Assembly (NCBI RefSeq): GCF_037860835.1
Contig: NZ_JBBEOG010000010.1
Span: 53,540 to 117,539, forward strand
Length of the DNA stretch: 64,000 nt
Direction: 5' to 3'
Origin: Aquipuribacter nitratireducens
GTDB taxonomy: Bacteria > Actinomycetota > Actinomycetes > Actinomycetales > JBBAYJ01
Below the pieces are notes generated by a model that worked only from the letters and a program-made list of their open reading frames with translations, was not told where the DNA came from and ran no database searches. The translations under genes were made by a program, and so were the position numbers. Position 1 is the stretch's first letter; the number at the start of each line of letters is the position of its first letter. Shown one piece after another: positions 8,301 to 15,727 of this stretch.

Positions 8301-9370
8301 GCTACGCCGTCCCGACCCGACGGCGGGGCCGGGTCACCCGGCGGGACCTGCTCCTCCAGGTCGCCGAGCTCGACCGGTGGAGCCGGGCCGTCGGCGGGGC
8401 CCGGGGCGGGGGTGCGCGCAGGCGCCGCACGGCCGGCACGACGGCCGGCCACATGGCCGAGCACGAGGCGCCCCCGGCGGCCCAGCTCGCCCTCGACCTC
8501 GGCGACGCCCCCGACGAGACCGTCGGCACCGACCTGCCGGACATGACGAGCGCCGAGCGGGTCGTCGCCGAGCTCGACGTGCTCGGCCTCGACGCCTCCC
8601 GGCACGTCCTCGACTTCTACACCCCGCTGCTGGACGCGCTCGGGGTCACCCGCAGCCCGGACCTCGTCCGGCAGCGCAGCCGCAGCGAGCTGCTCGTCGC
8701 CGGGGTCAAGGTCGCCACGCAGACCCCGCCCATCCGCTCGGGGCGCCGGGTCGTGTTCCTCACCCTCGACGACGCGACGGGCGCGGTCGACGCCACCTTC
8801 TTCGAGGACGTCCAGGGGCCCTACGCCGCCACGGTGTTCCACTCGTGGCTGCTCCTGGTCCGGGGCGTGCTCCGCCGGACCGGTCCCCGGGGGGTGTCGC
8901 TGCGGGCGACCGGCGCGTGGGAGCTGCCGGTGCTGTGGCAGGCGTGGAAGGACGACGGGCTCGAGGCCGTCCGCGCCGTCCTCGACACCGTGCCCGCGGG
9001 CTTCGACCTCGAGGCGGGCGAGCTGGGCGGTGCGGTCGCCGGGGCGGCGGCGAGCCGGTCGAGCCGCCCGGTCATGGTGCGGCCCCCCGTCGGGACCATG
9101 GCGAGCACGGTCTCCCCGCCCTCCGGCACCGGTCCCGGCCGGGACGACGGGCTGGAGAACGCCGGTGGCATGGGCGGGTCCCGCCGTCGGGTGCTCGTCC
9201 ACGCCAGCGGGTTCACCCAGTCCCCGTACGCCGACATCCGCCCCGCGGGGGTGAGCGGCCGGGAGCCCCGCAAGCTCGCCGAGGAGGCCGCCCGCGCCCA
9301 GCGCGAGCGGGGCTCGGGCTCCGCCCCGCGGCGGCTGTGGCACGCCAGTCCCGGGAGCTCCGGCCGGTGA
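5309..9370 (+). CDS. dnaE2: Error-prone DNA polymerase DnaE2
   Basis: C-family DNA polymerase alpha subunit used for damage-induced mutagenic lesion bypass. The order is an N-terminal PHP domain (FTHLHVASGYS from residue about 6), the polymerase palm with PDVDVDVES at 479-487 (catalytic D482 and D484), fingers, a helix-hairpin-helix region, an OB fold, and the family-typical C-terminus (SPYADIRPAGV and RRLWHASPGSSGR). The PHP motif has Ala where DnaE1 has a metal-ligand His, fitting the degenerate PHP of DnaE2 proteins. At 1353 residues it is longer than the usual 1000-1100; extra low-complexity linkers occur near residues 91-115, 900-925 and 990-1070. GTG 5309 was chosen because GGAGA lies 8 nt upstream. 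It follows two small genes behind tandem LexA boxes. No imuA or imuB gene is present in the window. Confidence 0.92.
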   Translation: MPSTPTFTHLHVASGYSLRHGAATPAALVARAAEHGMDALALTDRDGCYGAVKFAGACAEAGIDPLLGVDLAVEPTGALAGLPVWADPAGRVQGPGQGAARRRTPVRGGAQVDPRHPRITVLALAADPATGLPAAAGWARVCRLVSATHARGERGRPVATEDLLVAHSRDPGTGAPALAVLLGPHSEVGRAVLARRDDLAVRLLRGWAARLPPGSLFVEVVHHRAPRDVPASLGHAARMLAVADAAGVPAVLTNAVRHVEPGGGLTVDVLDAARRLVRLDPRHLDRTTSAGYLAGAGEMTARAREVADLAAGLPGSRDGSGARTATRLLATTAALADRCRLDPAADLSVGSVHLPEAEVLGHDATTDLQAVLAARCREGLDRAYGGRGVPTPTGHASPADIEARLADELAVVEQLGFAGYFLTVAEVCDLTRSLGVRVAARGSGAGSLVCHVLGVSGVDPVRYGLLMERFLSPLRASLPDVDVDVESARRKEVYDAVLARFGADRVTCVSMMDTYRVRHAVRDVGAALGMPPTEVDAIATSFPHIRARDARKAIEELPELRASGLGSADLDAFFDLVESVDGLPRHIALHPCGVVLSDAGLLDRTPVEPSHEGYPMTQLDKDDVEEVGLLKLDVLGIRMQSAMAHAVAEVARVDGEHVDVDDRTQVPLDDDDTYALIRSTRTLGCFQIESPGQRELVGKFAPETFEDVITDISLFRPGPVKSDMVTPFLRARQGWNAPEYLHPDLEPVLAETYGVVVFHEQVIRIVAVTTGCTLAEADEVRRAMGSTDGQAAVREWYVPTAVRRGYDPDTVSRFWEVLKAFASFGFCKAHAAAFALPTYQSAWLKRHHPAAFLAGVLTHDPGMYPKRLVLDDARQLGIAVLGLDVNASDGTYRVERVAPWDEPPPGVLGAPPREAPPEGLPDARGYGIRLSLADVKGISDAEVERVVAGRPYGSLADFWHRAGVSRPVAERLVVAGAFDELYGLTGRVHRPGPGGGAGYAVPTRRRGRVTRRDLLLQVAELDRWSRAVGGARGGGARRRRTAGTTAGHMAEHEAPPAAQLALDLGDAPDETVGTDLPDMTSAERVVAELDVLGLDASRHVLDFYTPLLDALGVTRSPDLVRQRSRSELLVAGVKVATQTPPIRSGRRVVFLTLDDATGAVDATFFEDVQGPYAATVFHSWLLLVRGVLRRTGPRGVSLRATGAWELPVLWQAWKDDGLEAVRAVLDTVPAGFDLEAGELGGAVAGAAASRSSRPVMVRPPVGTMASTVSPPSGTGPGRDDGLENAGGMGGSRRRVLVHASGFTQSPYADIRPAGVSGREPRKLAEEAARAQRERGSGSAPRRLWHASPGSSGR

Positions 9371-9404
9371 GCGCGGCGCAGGCCCCGGCGTCGGCCCCGG
9401 CTCG

Positions 9405-9410
9405 TAGGCT
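9405..9410 (+). promoter_or_regulatory. -10 hexamer TAGGCT of a probable leaderless promoter
   Basis: TAGGCT lies exactly 6 nt before the GTG of the methyltransferase gene. The same hexamer and spacing precede yggT (35368-35373), so the pattern is unlikely to be accidental. Confidence 0.55.
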
Positions 9411-9416
9411 GGGCCC

Positions 9417-10190
9417 GTGCCCGACCCCCACGCCCGCCGCGACCGCCGCTCCACCCGCGCCGGGCTGCGCGAGGCGGCCCTCGACCGCCTCATCGAGCCG
9501 CTCCTCACCGACGCGGGAGGGGCGGGTCCCGCGTTCGTCGTCGACCTCGGCGGCGGTGCCGGCACGCTGTCGGTCCGCCTGGCCGAGCACGGCCACGACG
9601 TCGTCGTCGTCGACCCCAGCCCGGACGCCCTCGCGGCCCTCGACCGCCGCGCCCGCGAGGCGGGGGTCGCCGAGCGGGTCCGCGGCCACCAGGGCGACGC
9701 CCGCCAGCTCGCGGGTCTGCTCGACCGTCCGGTCGACGTCCTGCTGTGCCACGACGTCCTCGAGCTGGTCGACGACCCCGCCGCCACCCTCCTCGACGTC
9801 GCGGCGGTCCTCCGTCCCGGTGGGGTCCTCAGCCTCCTCACGGCGCAGCGCAGCGGCGCCGCCGCGCTCCGCGCCGCCGCCGGTCGCGTCGAGGAGGCCC
9901 TCGCGGTGCTCTCCCACCCCGACGGGTGCACCGGCGCCGACGACCCCCTGCTGCGGCGCCTCGACGCGGCCACGACCGCGGAGCTGCTCGCGGCCGCCGG
10001 TCTCGACGTGGTCGCGGTCGTCGGCGTCCCCGTCCTCGCCGACCTCGTGCCGGAGGCCGTCCTCGACGCCGGGCCTCGCGTCCGCGAGGCGCTGCGGCAG
10101 CTGGAGGCGGCGGCGGGGGAGCACCCCGACCTGCGCGGTCTGGCCTCCCACCTGCACTGGCACGCCGTGCGCAGGGCGCCGGCCGGCTGA
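9417..10190 (+). CDS. Class I SAM-dependent methyltransferase
   Basis: 257-residue methyltransferase with a Rossmann-like SAM-binding core. Motif I is VVDLGGGAGTLSVRLA (about residues 41-56), the acidic end of strand 2 is VVVDPSP, and motif IV is LLCHDVLELVDDP. The substrate is unknown; nothing points to a particular DNA, RNA or small-molecule target. In many actinobacteria a methyltransferase sits directly before dinB and the DUF3040/transglutaminase/moxR block, and that order is kept here. It begins with GTG 6 nt after a TAGGCT hexamer, so it may have its own leaderless promoter rather than relying on read-through from dnaE2. Confidence 0.8.
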   Translation: MPDPHARRDRRSTRAGLREAALDRLIEPLLTDAGGAGPAFVVDLGGGAGTLSVRLAEHGHDVVVVDPSPDALAALDRRAREAGVAERVRGHQGDARQLAGLLDRPVDVLLCHDVLELVDDPAATLLDVAAVLRPGGVLSLLTAQRSGAAALRAAAGRVEEALAVLSHPDGCTGADDPLLRRLDAATTAELLAAAGLDVVAVVGVPVLADLVPEAVLDAGPRVREALRQLEAAAGEHPDLRGLASHLHWHAVRRAPAG

Positions 10191-10199
10191 GGTGGCCCC

Positions 10200-11471
10200 G
10201 TGAGCCGGCGACAGGTCGGCAGGGCCGACGGCAGGGCCGCGGCGCTCGGCCTCTCGGGGGACGACACCGGCTGCACGGTGCTCCACGCCGACATGGACGC
10301 CTTCTACGCCGCCGTGGAGCTGCGGTCCCGCCCCGACCTCGTCGGGCAGCCCGTCATCGTCGGGGGCGGCACCCGCGGGGTCGTGCTGTCCGCGACGTAC
10401 GAGGCCCGTCGCAGCGGCGTCCACGCCGCCATGCCGATGAGCCGCGCACGGCGGCTGTGCCCGCAGGCGGTCGTGCTCCAGCCGCACCACCACCTCTACG
10501 GCGAGGTGTCCCGCGGCGTCATGGAGGTCTTCCGCTCCGTCACCCCTGTCGTGGAGCCCCTGAGCCTCGACGAGGCGTTCCTCGACGTCTCGGGGGCGCT
10601 GCGTCGGCTCGGCAGCCCCACGGCCATCGCCACGCTCCTGCGCGACCGGATCGCCGACGAGCAGGGCGTCACGTGCTCGGTGGGGGTGGCGGCGAGCAAG
10701 TTCGTCGCGAAGCTCGCGAGCTCCGCCGCCAAGCCCGACGGCCTCCTGGTCGTCGGCGTCGCCGACACCGTGCCGTTCGTCCACTCCCTGCCGGTCGGCG
10801 ACCTGTGGGGGGTGGGGCCCCGCACCCAGGAGGTCCTCGAGCGGCTGGGCCTGCGCACCGTCGCCGACCTCGCCCACACGCCCCTGCGGACCCTCGAACG
10901 GGCGGTCGGCGAGGCCCAGGGCCGACACCTCCACGAGCTCGCGTGGGGTCGCGACCCCCGCCGGGTCGTCCCGGAGACGCCGGGCAAGAGCATCGGCGCC
11001 GACGAGACGTTCGCGCGGGACGTCGACGACCCCCGGGTCGTCCACCGCGAGATCCTCCGGCTCTCGGAGCGGGTGGCCTCCCGGGTCCGCGCCGACGCGA
11101 AGGTCGGGCGCACCGTCGTGCTCAAGGTGCGCTTCGCCGACTTCACCACCATCACCCGCTCCCGCACCCTCCGGGCGCCCACCGACGTCTCCCGCGACGT
11201 CTACGCCGCCGCCGTCGGCGCCTACGACGCGCTCGGGCTCGACCGGGCCCGCATCCGGCTCGTCGGCGTCCGTCTCGAGGGCCTGCAGGACGCCGCCGTC
11301 GCCCCCGTCCAGATGGAGCTCGGCGCGCCCGAGAGCGGCTGGCGGGACGCCGAGCAGGCGGTCGACCGCCTGAGCAGGCGCTTCGGCGCGGGTGTCGTGC
11401 GGCCCGGCACGCTGGTCGACGGGCGTCGGCCCGGCTCCCCGGTGCGGGAGGGGGTCGACCAGGGCGGGTGA
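10200..11471 (+). CDS. dinB: DNA polymerase IV (Y-family translesion polymerase)
   Basis: 423-residue Y-family polymerase for lesion bypass. The palm motif HADMDAFYAAVELR supplies D31 and D33, and SLDEAFLDVSG supplies D124 and E125, so all catalytic acids are present. This separates it from ImuB, which lacks them. The thumb helix-hairpin-helix region follows (VGDLWGVGPRTQEVLERLG) and then a little-finger domain (KSIGADETFARDV onward). The GTG start is nine bases after the methyltransferase stop, suggesting co-transcription. As the only Y-family enzyme in the window it could cooperate with the nearby DnaE2, but that is inference. No separate LexA box was found directly before it. Confidence 0.92.
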   Translation: MSRRQVGRADGRAAALGLSGDDTGCTVLHADMDAFYAAVELRSRPDLVGQPVIVGGGTRGVVLSATYEARRSGVHAAMPMSRARRLCPQAVVLQPHHHLYGEVSRGVMEVFRSVTPVVEPLSLDEAFLDVSGALRRLGSPTAIATLLRDRIADEQGVTCSVGVAASKFVAKLASSAAKPDGLLVVGVADTVPFVHSLPVGDLWGVGPRTQEVLERLGLRTVADLAHTPLRTLERAVGEAQGRHLHELAWGRDPRRVVPETPGKSIGADETFARDVDDPRVVHREILRLSERVASRVRADAKVGRTVVLKVRFADFTTITRSRTLRAPTDVSRDVYAAAVGAYDALGLDRARIRLVGVRLEGLQDAAVAPVQMELGAPESGWRDAEQAVDRLSRRFGAGVVRPGTLVDGRRPGSPVREGVDQGG

Positions 11472-11631
11472 GGGCGACCGGCTGGGCGTGGTCCGGTGAG
11501 GTGGCCGGAACGGGCGGGTTACGGCCTGCTCCGAGCGGGTAGGAGATCCGCGGGCACTCCTCACGTGGCAGGCACGTTGTGCCGATGGGAAGGGTGAGGA
11601 CGACCGGGTGTCGCGGGCTCCGGCCCGTGTC

Positions 11632-11637
11632 TAGACT
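11632..11637 (+). promoter_or_regulatory. Probable -10 (TAGACT) of the DUF3040 gene
   Basis: TAGACT lies 33 nt before the GTG and upstream of a strong AGGAGG. The remaining gap 11472-11669 shows no gene. No clear -35 is visible. Confidence 0.4.
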
Positions 11638-11669
11638 TGGACGACAGATCGAGAGCCAGGAGGTCGACG

Positions 11670-12065
11670 GTGCCGCTCTCCGACCACGAGCAGAAGCTCC
11701 TTCAGCAGATGGAGCAGGCGCTGTACGCCGAGGACCCGAAGTTCGCCACGACCCTGACAGGGCGGGGCCGGGGAGTCGGCAGCCTCTCCCGTGCGCTCGT
11801 GGGCCTCGGCTCCGTCGTCGTCGGTCTCACCCTCGTCATCGTCGGCATCGCCGCCGGCCCCCTGCTGTGGGTGAGCGTCATCGGCTTCGTCGTCATGTTC
11901 GGTGGTGTCGTCTTCGCCGTCGCGGCACCGGCCCGCACCGCCGGTTCCCGCAGCAGCACACCCTCGCGTCGCCCCGGCTCGTCCGGCCAGGGCCGCGGTC
12001 GCTCGTCCTTCGTGCAGCGGATGGAGGAGCGCTGGGAGCGCCGCTCGGAGGGCGGCGGCTACTGA
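11670..12065 (+). CDS. DUF3040 domain membrane protein
   Basis: 131-residue protein with the DUF3040 signature at its N-terminus (PLSDHEQKLLQQMEQALYAEDPKFA), two transmembrane segments (about residues 49-68 and 70-92) and a basic, Ser/Arg-rich cytoplasmic tail. DUF3040 proteins are small actinobacterial membrane proteins of unknown function, usually encoded between dinB and the wall cluster, as here. GTG 11670 was chosen because a perfect AGGAGG (11658-11663) lies six bases upstream. It converges with the transglutaminase gene; a perfect hairpin lies between the two. Confidence 0.85.
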   Translation: MPLSDHEQKLLQQMEQALYAEDPKFATTLTGRGRGVGSLSRALVGLGSVVVGLTLVIVGIAAGPLLWVSVIGFVVMFGGVVFAVAAPARTAGSRSSTPSRRPGSSGQGRGRSSFVQRMEERWERRSEGGGY

Positions 12066-12069
12066 GCCG

Positions 12070-12084
12070 GAGCCCGACGGGCTC
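12070..12084. terminator. Candidate bidirectional terminator hairpin
   Basis: Perfect inverted repeat GAGCCC-gac-GGGCTC in the 25-bp gap between the convergent DUF3040 and transglutaminase genes. There is no U-tract, so function as an intrinsic terminator is uncertain. Confidence 0.5.
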
Positions 12085-12090
12085 GACGCG

Positions 12091-14418
12091 CTAGACCCCG
12101 ACGGTCGGGCGACCACTCCCGGTCGACCCGGCCGTCCCGGCGGTCGCGGCGAGGTCGGGCGACGGCGTCGGGAACCACGTCGCCGACCACCGTGCCCGCC
12201 GCGGGAGGCGGTTCCGGACAGCCGCGAGCACGGCGGCCACGTCGTCGTCCAGGCCGTCGGCGGGAGCCGGCTCGGGCGCGTAGAGCGCGCGCTCCCACGC
12301 CTCCACGAGCCGTGACAGCGACGCCAGCGCCTCGCCGTCGGCGGGGTCGTCGCCGTCGATCCGCTGCGTCGACCGGAGCCGTGCCGCCTGCTCCCGTGCC
12401 GTGGCACCGGACGGCAGGGCGTCGAGGTCCGCGAGCCGCTCGAGCAGCTCCGTCCACGCCACCACCGCCAGCCGCGCCGCGTCACCGTCGGCCTCGCGCC
12501 GCCGGCGCCACGCGCGCAGGGCACGCCACCCGCGCGGCACGGCGAGGAGCAGTCCCACGGCGAGGAGGACGAGCAGGAGGACCGCAGCGTCCGCGGCGAG
12601 GCCCCGGACCCGGTCCCACAGGTCGCGGCCGGCCTCGGCGCCCGGCTGCTGCGCGGCGCTCTCGTCGGGCCCCAGCTGCTCCGGCAGGGCTGCGGGGGCG
12701 GACGGCGTCGCCGCGTCGGGGACCGCCGGGTCGGACTCCGGCACGGCCCACGAGGGCGGCGCCCCGGTGCGGCCGGCCGGGGTCGGCTCGAAGCGCACCC
12801 AGCCCACGCCGTCGAAGTAGAGCTCCGGCCAGGCGTGGGCGTCGTCGGCGCGGATCTCCCACTGGCCCGGCTCGACCTCCTCGCCCGGCAGGAACCCGAC
12901 CGCCACCCGCGCCGGGATGCCGAGGGAGCGCGACATGAGCGCCATGGTCGAGGCGAACTGCACGCAGTACCCGCGCCTGTCCTCGAGGAACGCCTCGACG
13001 GCGTCACGGTCGGTGGTCGTCGGGGCGTCGAGGGAGTACGTGAAGCCGCCGAAGTTGCGGAACCACTGCTGGAGGGCGAGCGCCTGGCCGTACGGGCTCG
13101 TCTCGTCCGCCGTCACGCGCTCCGCCTCACCGACGACGACCTCGCTGACACCCTCCGGCAGGGTCGTCCACGTCGGGTCCGTCCCGGCGGTGGTGGCGGT
13201 CGCCAGCTGCGCGGCGTCCGGGCTGATGTCGTACGACGTCACGGAGTACGCCAGACCCTCCGTGGTCCCGGTGGTCGACAGGACGTTGAGGGTGCGCGGG
13301 TCGTAGAGCCACGTCCCCTCGACGTCGACCTGCGCCGGCGGGTACGGCAGGGGGAGGAAGGTCTGCGCGAGCCCGCCGACCGACAGGGACGTGCTCACCC
13401 GGTCAGCGGCGCCGAGCACCTCCGCCGTGGCGCCCGGTGGGCTCGGCAGGCCGCCGGAGACCGCCTGGTCCGCCGAGGGGGCGACCGGCGACGGCCCCCA
13501 CACGGCGCCGTCGAAGGTGTCGGCCGTCACGATGCGCAGGGGGTCGGGGTCGTCGTCGGTCGTGGCGTACCGGATGACGACGGTGTCGTCCTGCTCCTCG
13601 AGGTCCTCCCGGATGTCGAGGAACGGGTTGACGGCGGTCGCGCCGCCCCCGCCCTCGCCGAAGCGCTCGTCGACCACCTGCTGGAGCCGGTCCGCGGACG
13701 CCCCGGGCACGAGGGCCGGCACGAGGGCGCCCACCCCGACCGCCACGGCCGCCGTCACGGCCGCGACGCGGACGAGGTGCTCGGTGACCCCGGACGGGAC
13801 GGCGGTGCCGCCGGCGCCGCGGCGGCCGAGGACCTGCCCCCACGCCGCGAGGCGCCGGTCGGCGTCGGTGAGAGCCATCGCGAGGTAGCCCGCCGCGGCC
13901 GAGAGGTAGCCGAGCAGCCCGATCCCGCCGGGCGACAGGGCCGTCGCGACGCACACGACGAGCAGCAGGGGGAGCCCCGCGGCGCCGGGGCGGCGCAGGG
14001 GCCCGGCGACGAGCACGGTGGCGACGGCGACGAGGGCGGCCGCCACCGTCAGCAGGGCGACGACGGGCCCGTCGACCGGTGCGGGCGCGACGACGACCTG
14101 CGACGTCTCGACCCCACGGGCCACGAGCAGGCCGAGCGCCTCGACCGAGCGGCGGGTCGGCAGGAAGCCCCCGAGGGCCGCCTGCGACGGCACGAGCAGC
14201 GCCGTCGTGATGACGAGCGCGGCGAGCAGCGTCGCGGGGACGGCGGTCCAGCGGGGCAGGCCCGCGAGCGCGACGCCCGCTGCGGCGAGCGACACGGCCG
14301 CGACGACGAGGACGACCGGCTGCAGCCACGTCCGGTCCGCCAGCAGCGGGGCGAGCACGAGCAGCGTCATGACGGTGGCGGCGCCCGCGAGGAGCGCGGC
14401 CCGCAGGTCGCGGCTCAC
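12091..14418 (-). CDS. DUF3488/transglutaminase-like membrane protein
   Basis: 775-residue protein with an N-terminal multi-span membrane domain (about residues 8-240, DUF3488 type), a large extracytoplasmic transglutaminase-like domain, one more transmembrane segment and a cytoplasmic C-terminal region. The active-site Cys lies in RRGYCVQFAS (C485) and the His in DDAHAWPELYF (H528). These residues make a thiol hydrolase or transamidase fold plausible; the substrate is unknown. The GTG start overlaps the DUF58 stop (GTGA). It is the last gene of the moxR-DUF58-transglutaminase operon, a widespread trio thought to link an AAA+ chaperone to envelope proteins. Confidence 0.88.
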   Translation of the reverse strand: MSRDLRAALLAGAATVMTLLVLAPLLADRTWLQPVVLVVAAVSLAAAGVALAGLPRWTAVPATLLAALVITTALLVPSQAALGGFLPTRRSVEALGLLVARGVETSQVVVAPAPVDGPVVALLTVAAALVAVATVLVAGPLRRPGAAGLPLLLVVCVATALSPGGIGLLGYLSAAAGYLAMALTDADRRLAAWGQVLGRRGAGGTAVPSGVTEHLVRVAAVTAAVAVGVGALVPALVPGASADRLQQVVDERFGEGGGGATAVNPFLDIREDLEEQDDTVVIRYATTDDDPDPLRIVTADTFDGAVWGPSPVAPSADQAVSGGLPSPPGATAEVLGAADRVSTSLSVGGLAQTFLPLPYPPAQVDVEGTWLYDPRTLNVLSTTGTTEGLAYSVTSYDISPDAAQLATATTAGTDPTWTTLPEGVSEVVVGEAERVTADETSPYGQALALQQWFRNFGGFTYSLDAPTTTDRDAVEAFLEDRRGYCVQFASTMALMSRSLGIPARVAVGFLPGEEVEPGQWEIRADDAHAWPELYFDGVGWVRFEPTPAGRTGAPPSWAVPESDPAVPDAATPSAPAALPEQLGPDESAAQQPGAEAGRDLWDRVRGLAADAAVLLLVLLAVGLLLAVPRGWRALRAWRRRREADGDAARLAVVAWTELLERLADLDALPSGATAREQAARLRSTQRIDGDDPADGEALASLSRLVEAWERALYAPEPAPADGLDDDVAAVLAAVRNRLPRRARWSATWFPTPSPDLAATAGTAGSTGSGRPTVGV

Positions 14419-15716
14419 GCGAGCACCCCCGCGCCTGCACCGAGCCGCTCCCAGACCTCGCCGAGGGGCTCGCCCCGCCGCCACACCGCGACGCGCCACC
14501 CGGCGTCGCCGAGCCGTCCGACGGCCGCCTCGCGCTGCTGGTCGAGGAGCCGGGCGCGCCCCGGCGACAGCTCCTCCCACGAGGTCGTGTCGCAGACGAC
14601 CGCCGCCCGCACGGCCTCGCGCGCGGTGCCGGCGAGCAGCTCGGCGTCCTCGACGCTGACCTCGCCGAGCAGGGCGACGACGGTGGACGGCGCGCAGCGG
14701 GGGAGCACCTCGACCGCGTCGTCGAGCAGCTCGGGCCCGCCCGCGCGCACGACGGCGAGCCGGTCGAGGGCCTCCTCGACCGGGTCGTCGTCCGCGACGT
14801 CGCGGTGCGCGGTGTCGTGCGAGCCCACGGCGGGCTCCTGGCCGTCCCCGAGGAGCACGACGCGCTGGCCCGCCTCCGAGGCGTGGACCGCGACGGACGC
14901 GGCGGCGCTCACGAGCGCCTCGAGCGAGGAGTCGTCGCCCGCCCCCCGCTGGGCGTCGGCGCGGGCGTCGAGGACGACGACGGCGTTGTGGTCCTGGGGG
15001 TGCTGGTCGGGGCGGACCATGAGCTCGCCCCTGCGCGCGGTCGTCGGCCAGTGGACGCGTCGCAGGTCGTCGCCCTGGCGGTACTCCCGCACGGCGAGGT
15101 CGGCGTCCCCGGCGACACCCGCGCCCCCGAGGTCGGAGTCACCGCCGCGCCCGCTGCGGCGGACCGGCAGGACGGCGGGCAGCTCGACCGCGACGGGCCT
15201 GACGAGCAGCTCGTCGACGCTCGTCGCCTCCCACGTGCGCTCGACGAGCCCGAAGGGCTCGACGCTCACGAGGCGGGCGGGGCCGATCGCGAAGCGCCCG
15301 CGGCGGGCGGCGACGAGCCGGTAGGCGACGCGGGCGCTCTCCCGCGGCCGCAGCGGCGGCAGCACGACACGCGTCGAGGCGACGAGCCCCGGCGGCAGGG
15401 CGTCCTCGAGCAGGAGCACCGGGGTGCGACCGTCCGCCCGGTTGACGACCTCGACGTGGACCTCCACCTGCTGGCCGACGCTGCCGCGCGGCGGCTCGGT
15501 CGAACGGGTCACCCCCAGGTGGAGCCGCTGCGCGGCCATGACGACGACGACCACGACGGGCAGGACGGCGAGCAGCGCCGCGACGCGCACGAGGTCCGAC
15601 TGCCCGAGGACCAGGGCGCAGCCGAACGCCACGGCGCCCGCGGTGAGGAACGACGTCCCCCGGGCGGTGAGCCCCGCCCAGGACGAGCGGAGGTCCGTCC
15701 AGCGCACGGCGGCCAC
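14415..15716 (-). CDS. DUF58 (von Willebrand A-like) membrane-anchored protein
   Basis: 433-residue protein with two N-terminal hydrophobic segments (about 18-60), a beta-rich middle region, and the DUF58 signature REYRQGDDLRRVHWPTTARRGELMVR followed by a vWA-like fold with VVVLDARAD. DUF58 proteins are the usual partners of MoxR ATPases and are thought to present metal-dependent binding surfaces. It lies between moxR and the transglutaminase gene and overlaps the latter by four bases. The start is GTG 15716, eleven bases after the moxR stop; GTG 15707 is an in-frame alternative. The biological client is not evident. Confidence 0.87.
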   Translation of the reverse strand: MAAVRWTDLRSSWAGLTARGTSFLTAGAVAFGCALVLGQSDLVRVAALLAVLPVVVVVVMAAQRLHLGVTRSTEPPRGSVGQQVEVHVEVVNRADGRTPVLLLEDALPPGLVASTRVVLPPLRPRESARVAYRLVAARRGRFAIGPARLVSVEPFGLVERTWEATSVDELLVRPVAVELPAVLPVRRSGRGGDSDLGGAGVAGDADLAVREYRQGDDLRRVHWPTTARRGELMVRPDQHPQDHNAVVVLDARADAQRGAGDDSSLEALVSAAASVAVHASEAGQRVVLLGDGQEPAVGSHDTAHRDVADDDPVEEALDRLAVVRAGGPELLDDAVEVLPRCAPSTVVALLGEVSVEDAELLAGTAREAVRAAVVCDTTSWEELSPGRARLLDQQREAAVGRLGDAGWRVAVWRRGEPLGEVWERLGAGAGVLA

Positions 15717-15727
15717 GCCCCGGCGGC

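Noticed and set aside
4460..10294. Very long open frame on the minus strand opposite dnaE2, the methyltransferase and their neighbours
   Set aside because: Antisense shadow caused by extreme GC content. Its translation is low-complexity Ala/Gly/Arg/Val sequence without family motifs, while the plus strand encodes clear DnaE2.
10200..11471. Possible ImuB
   Set aside because: Catalytic acids D31, D33, D124 and E125 are present, whereas ImuB is catalytically inactive; DinB is the better call.
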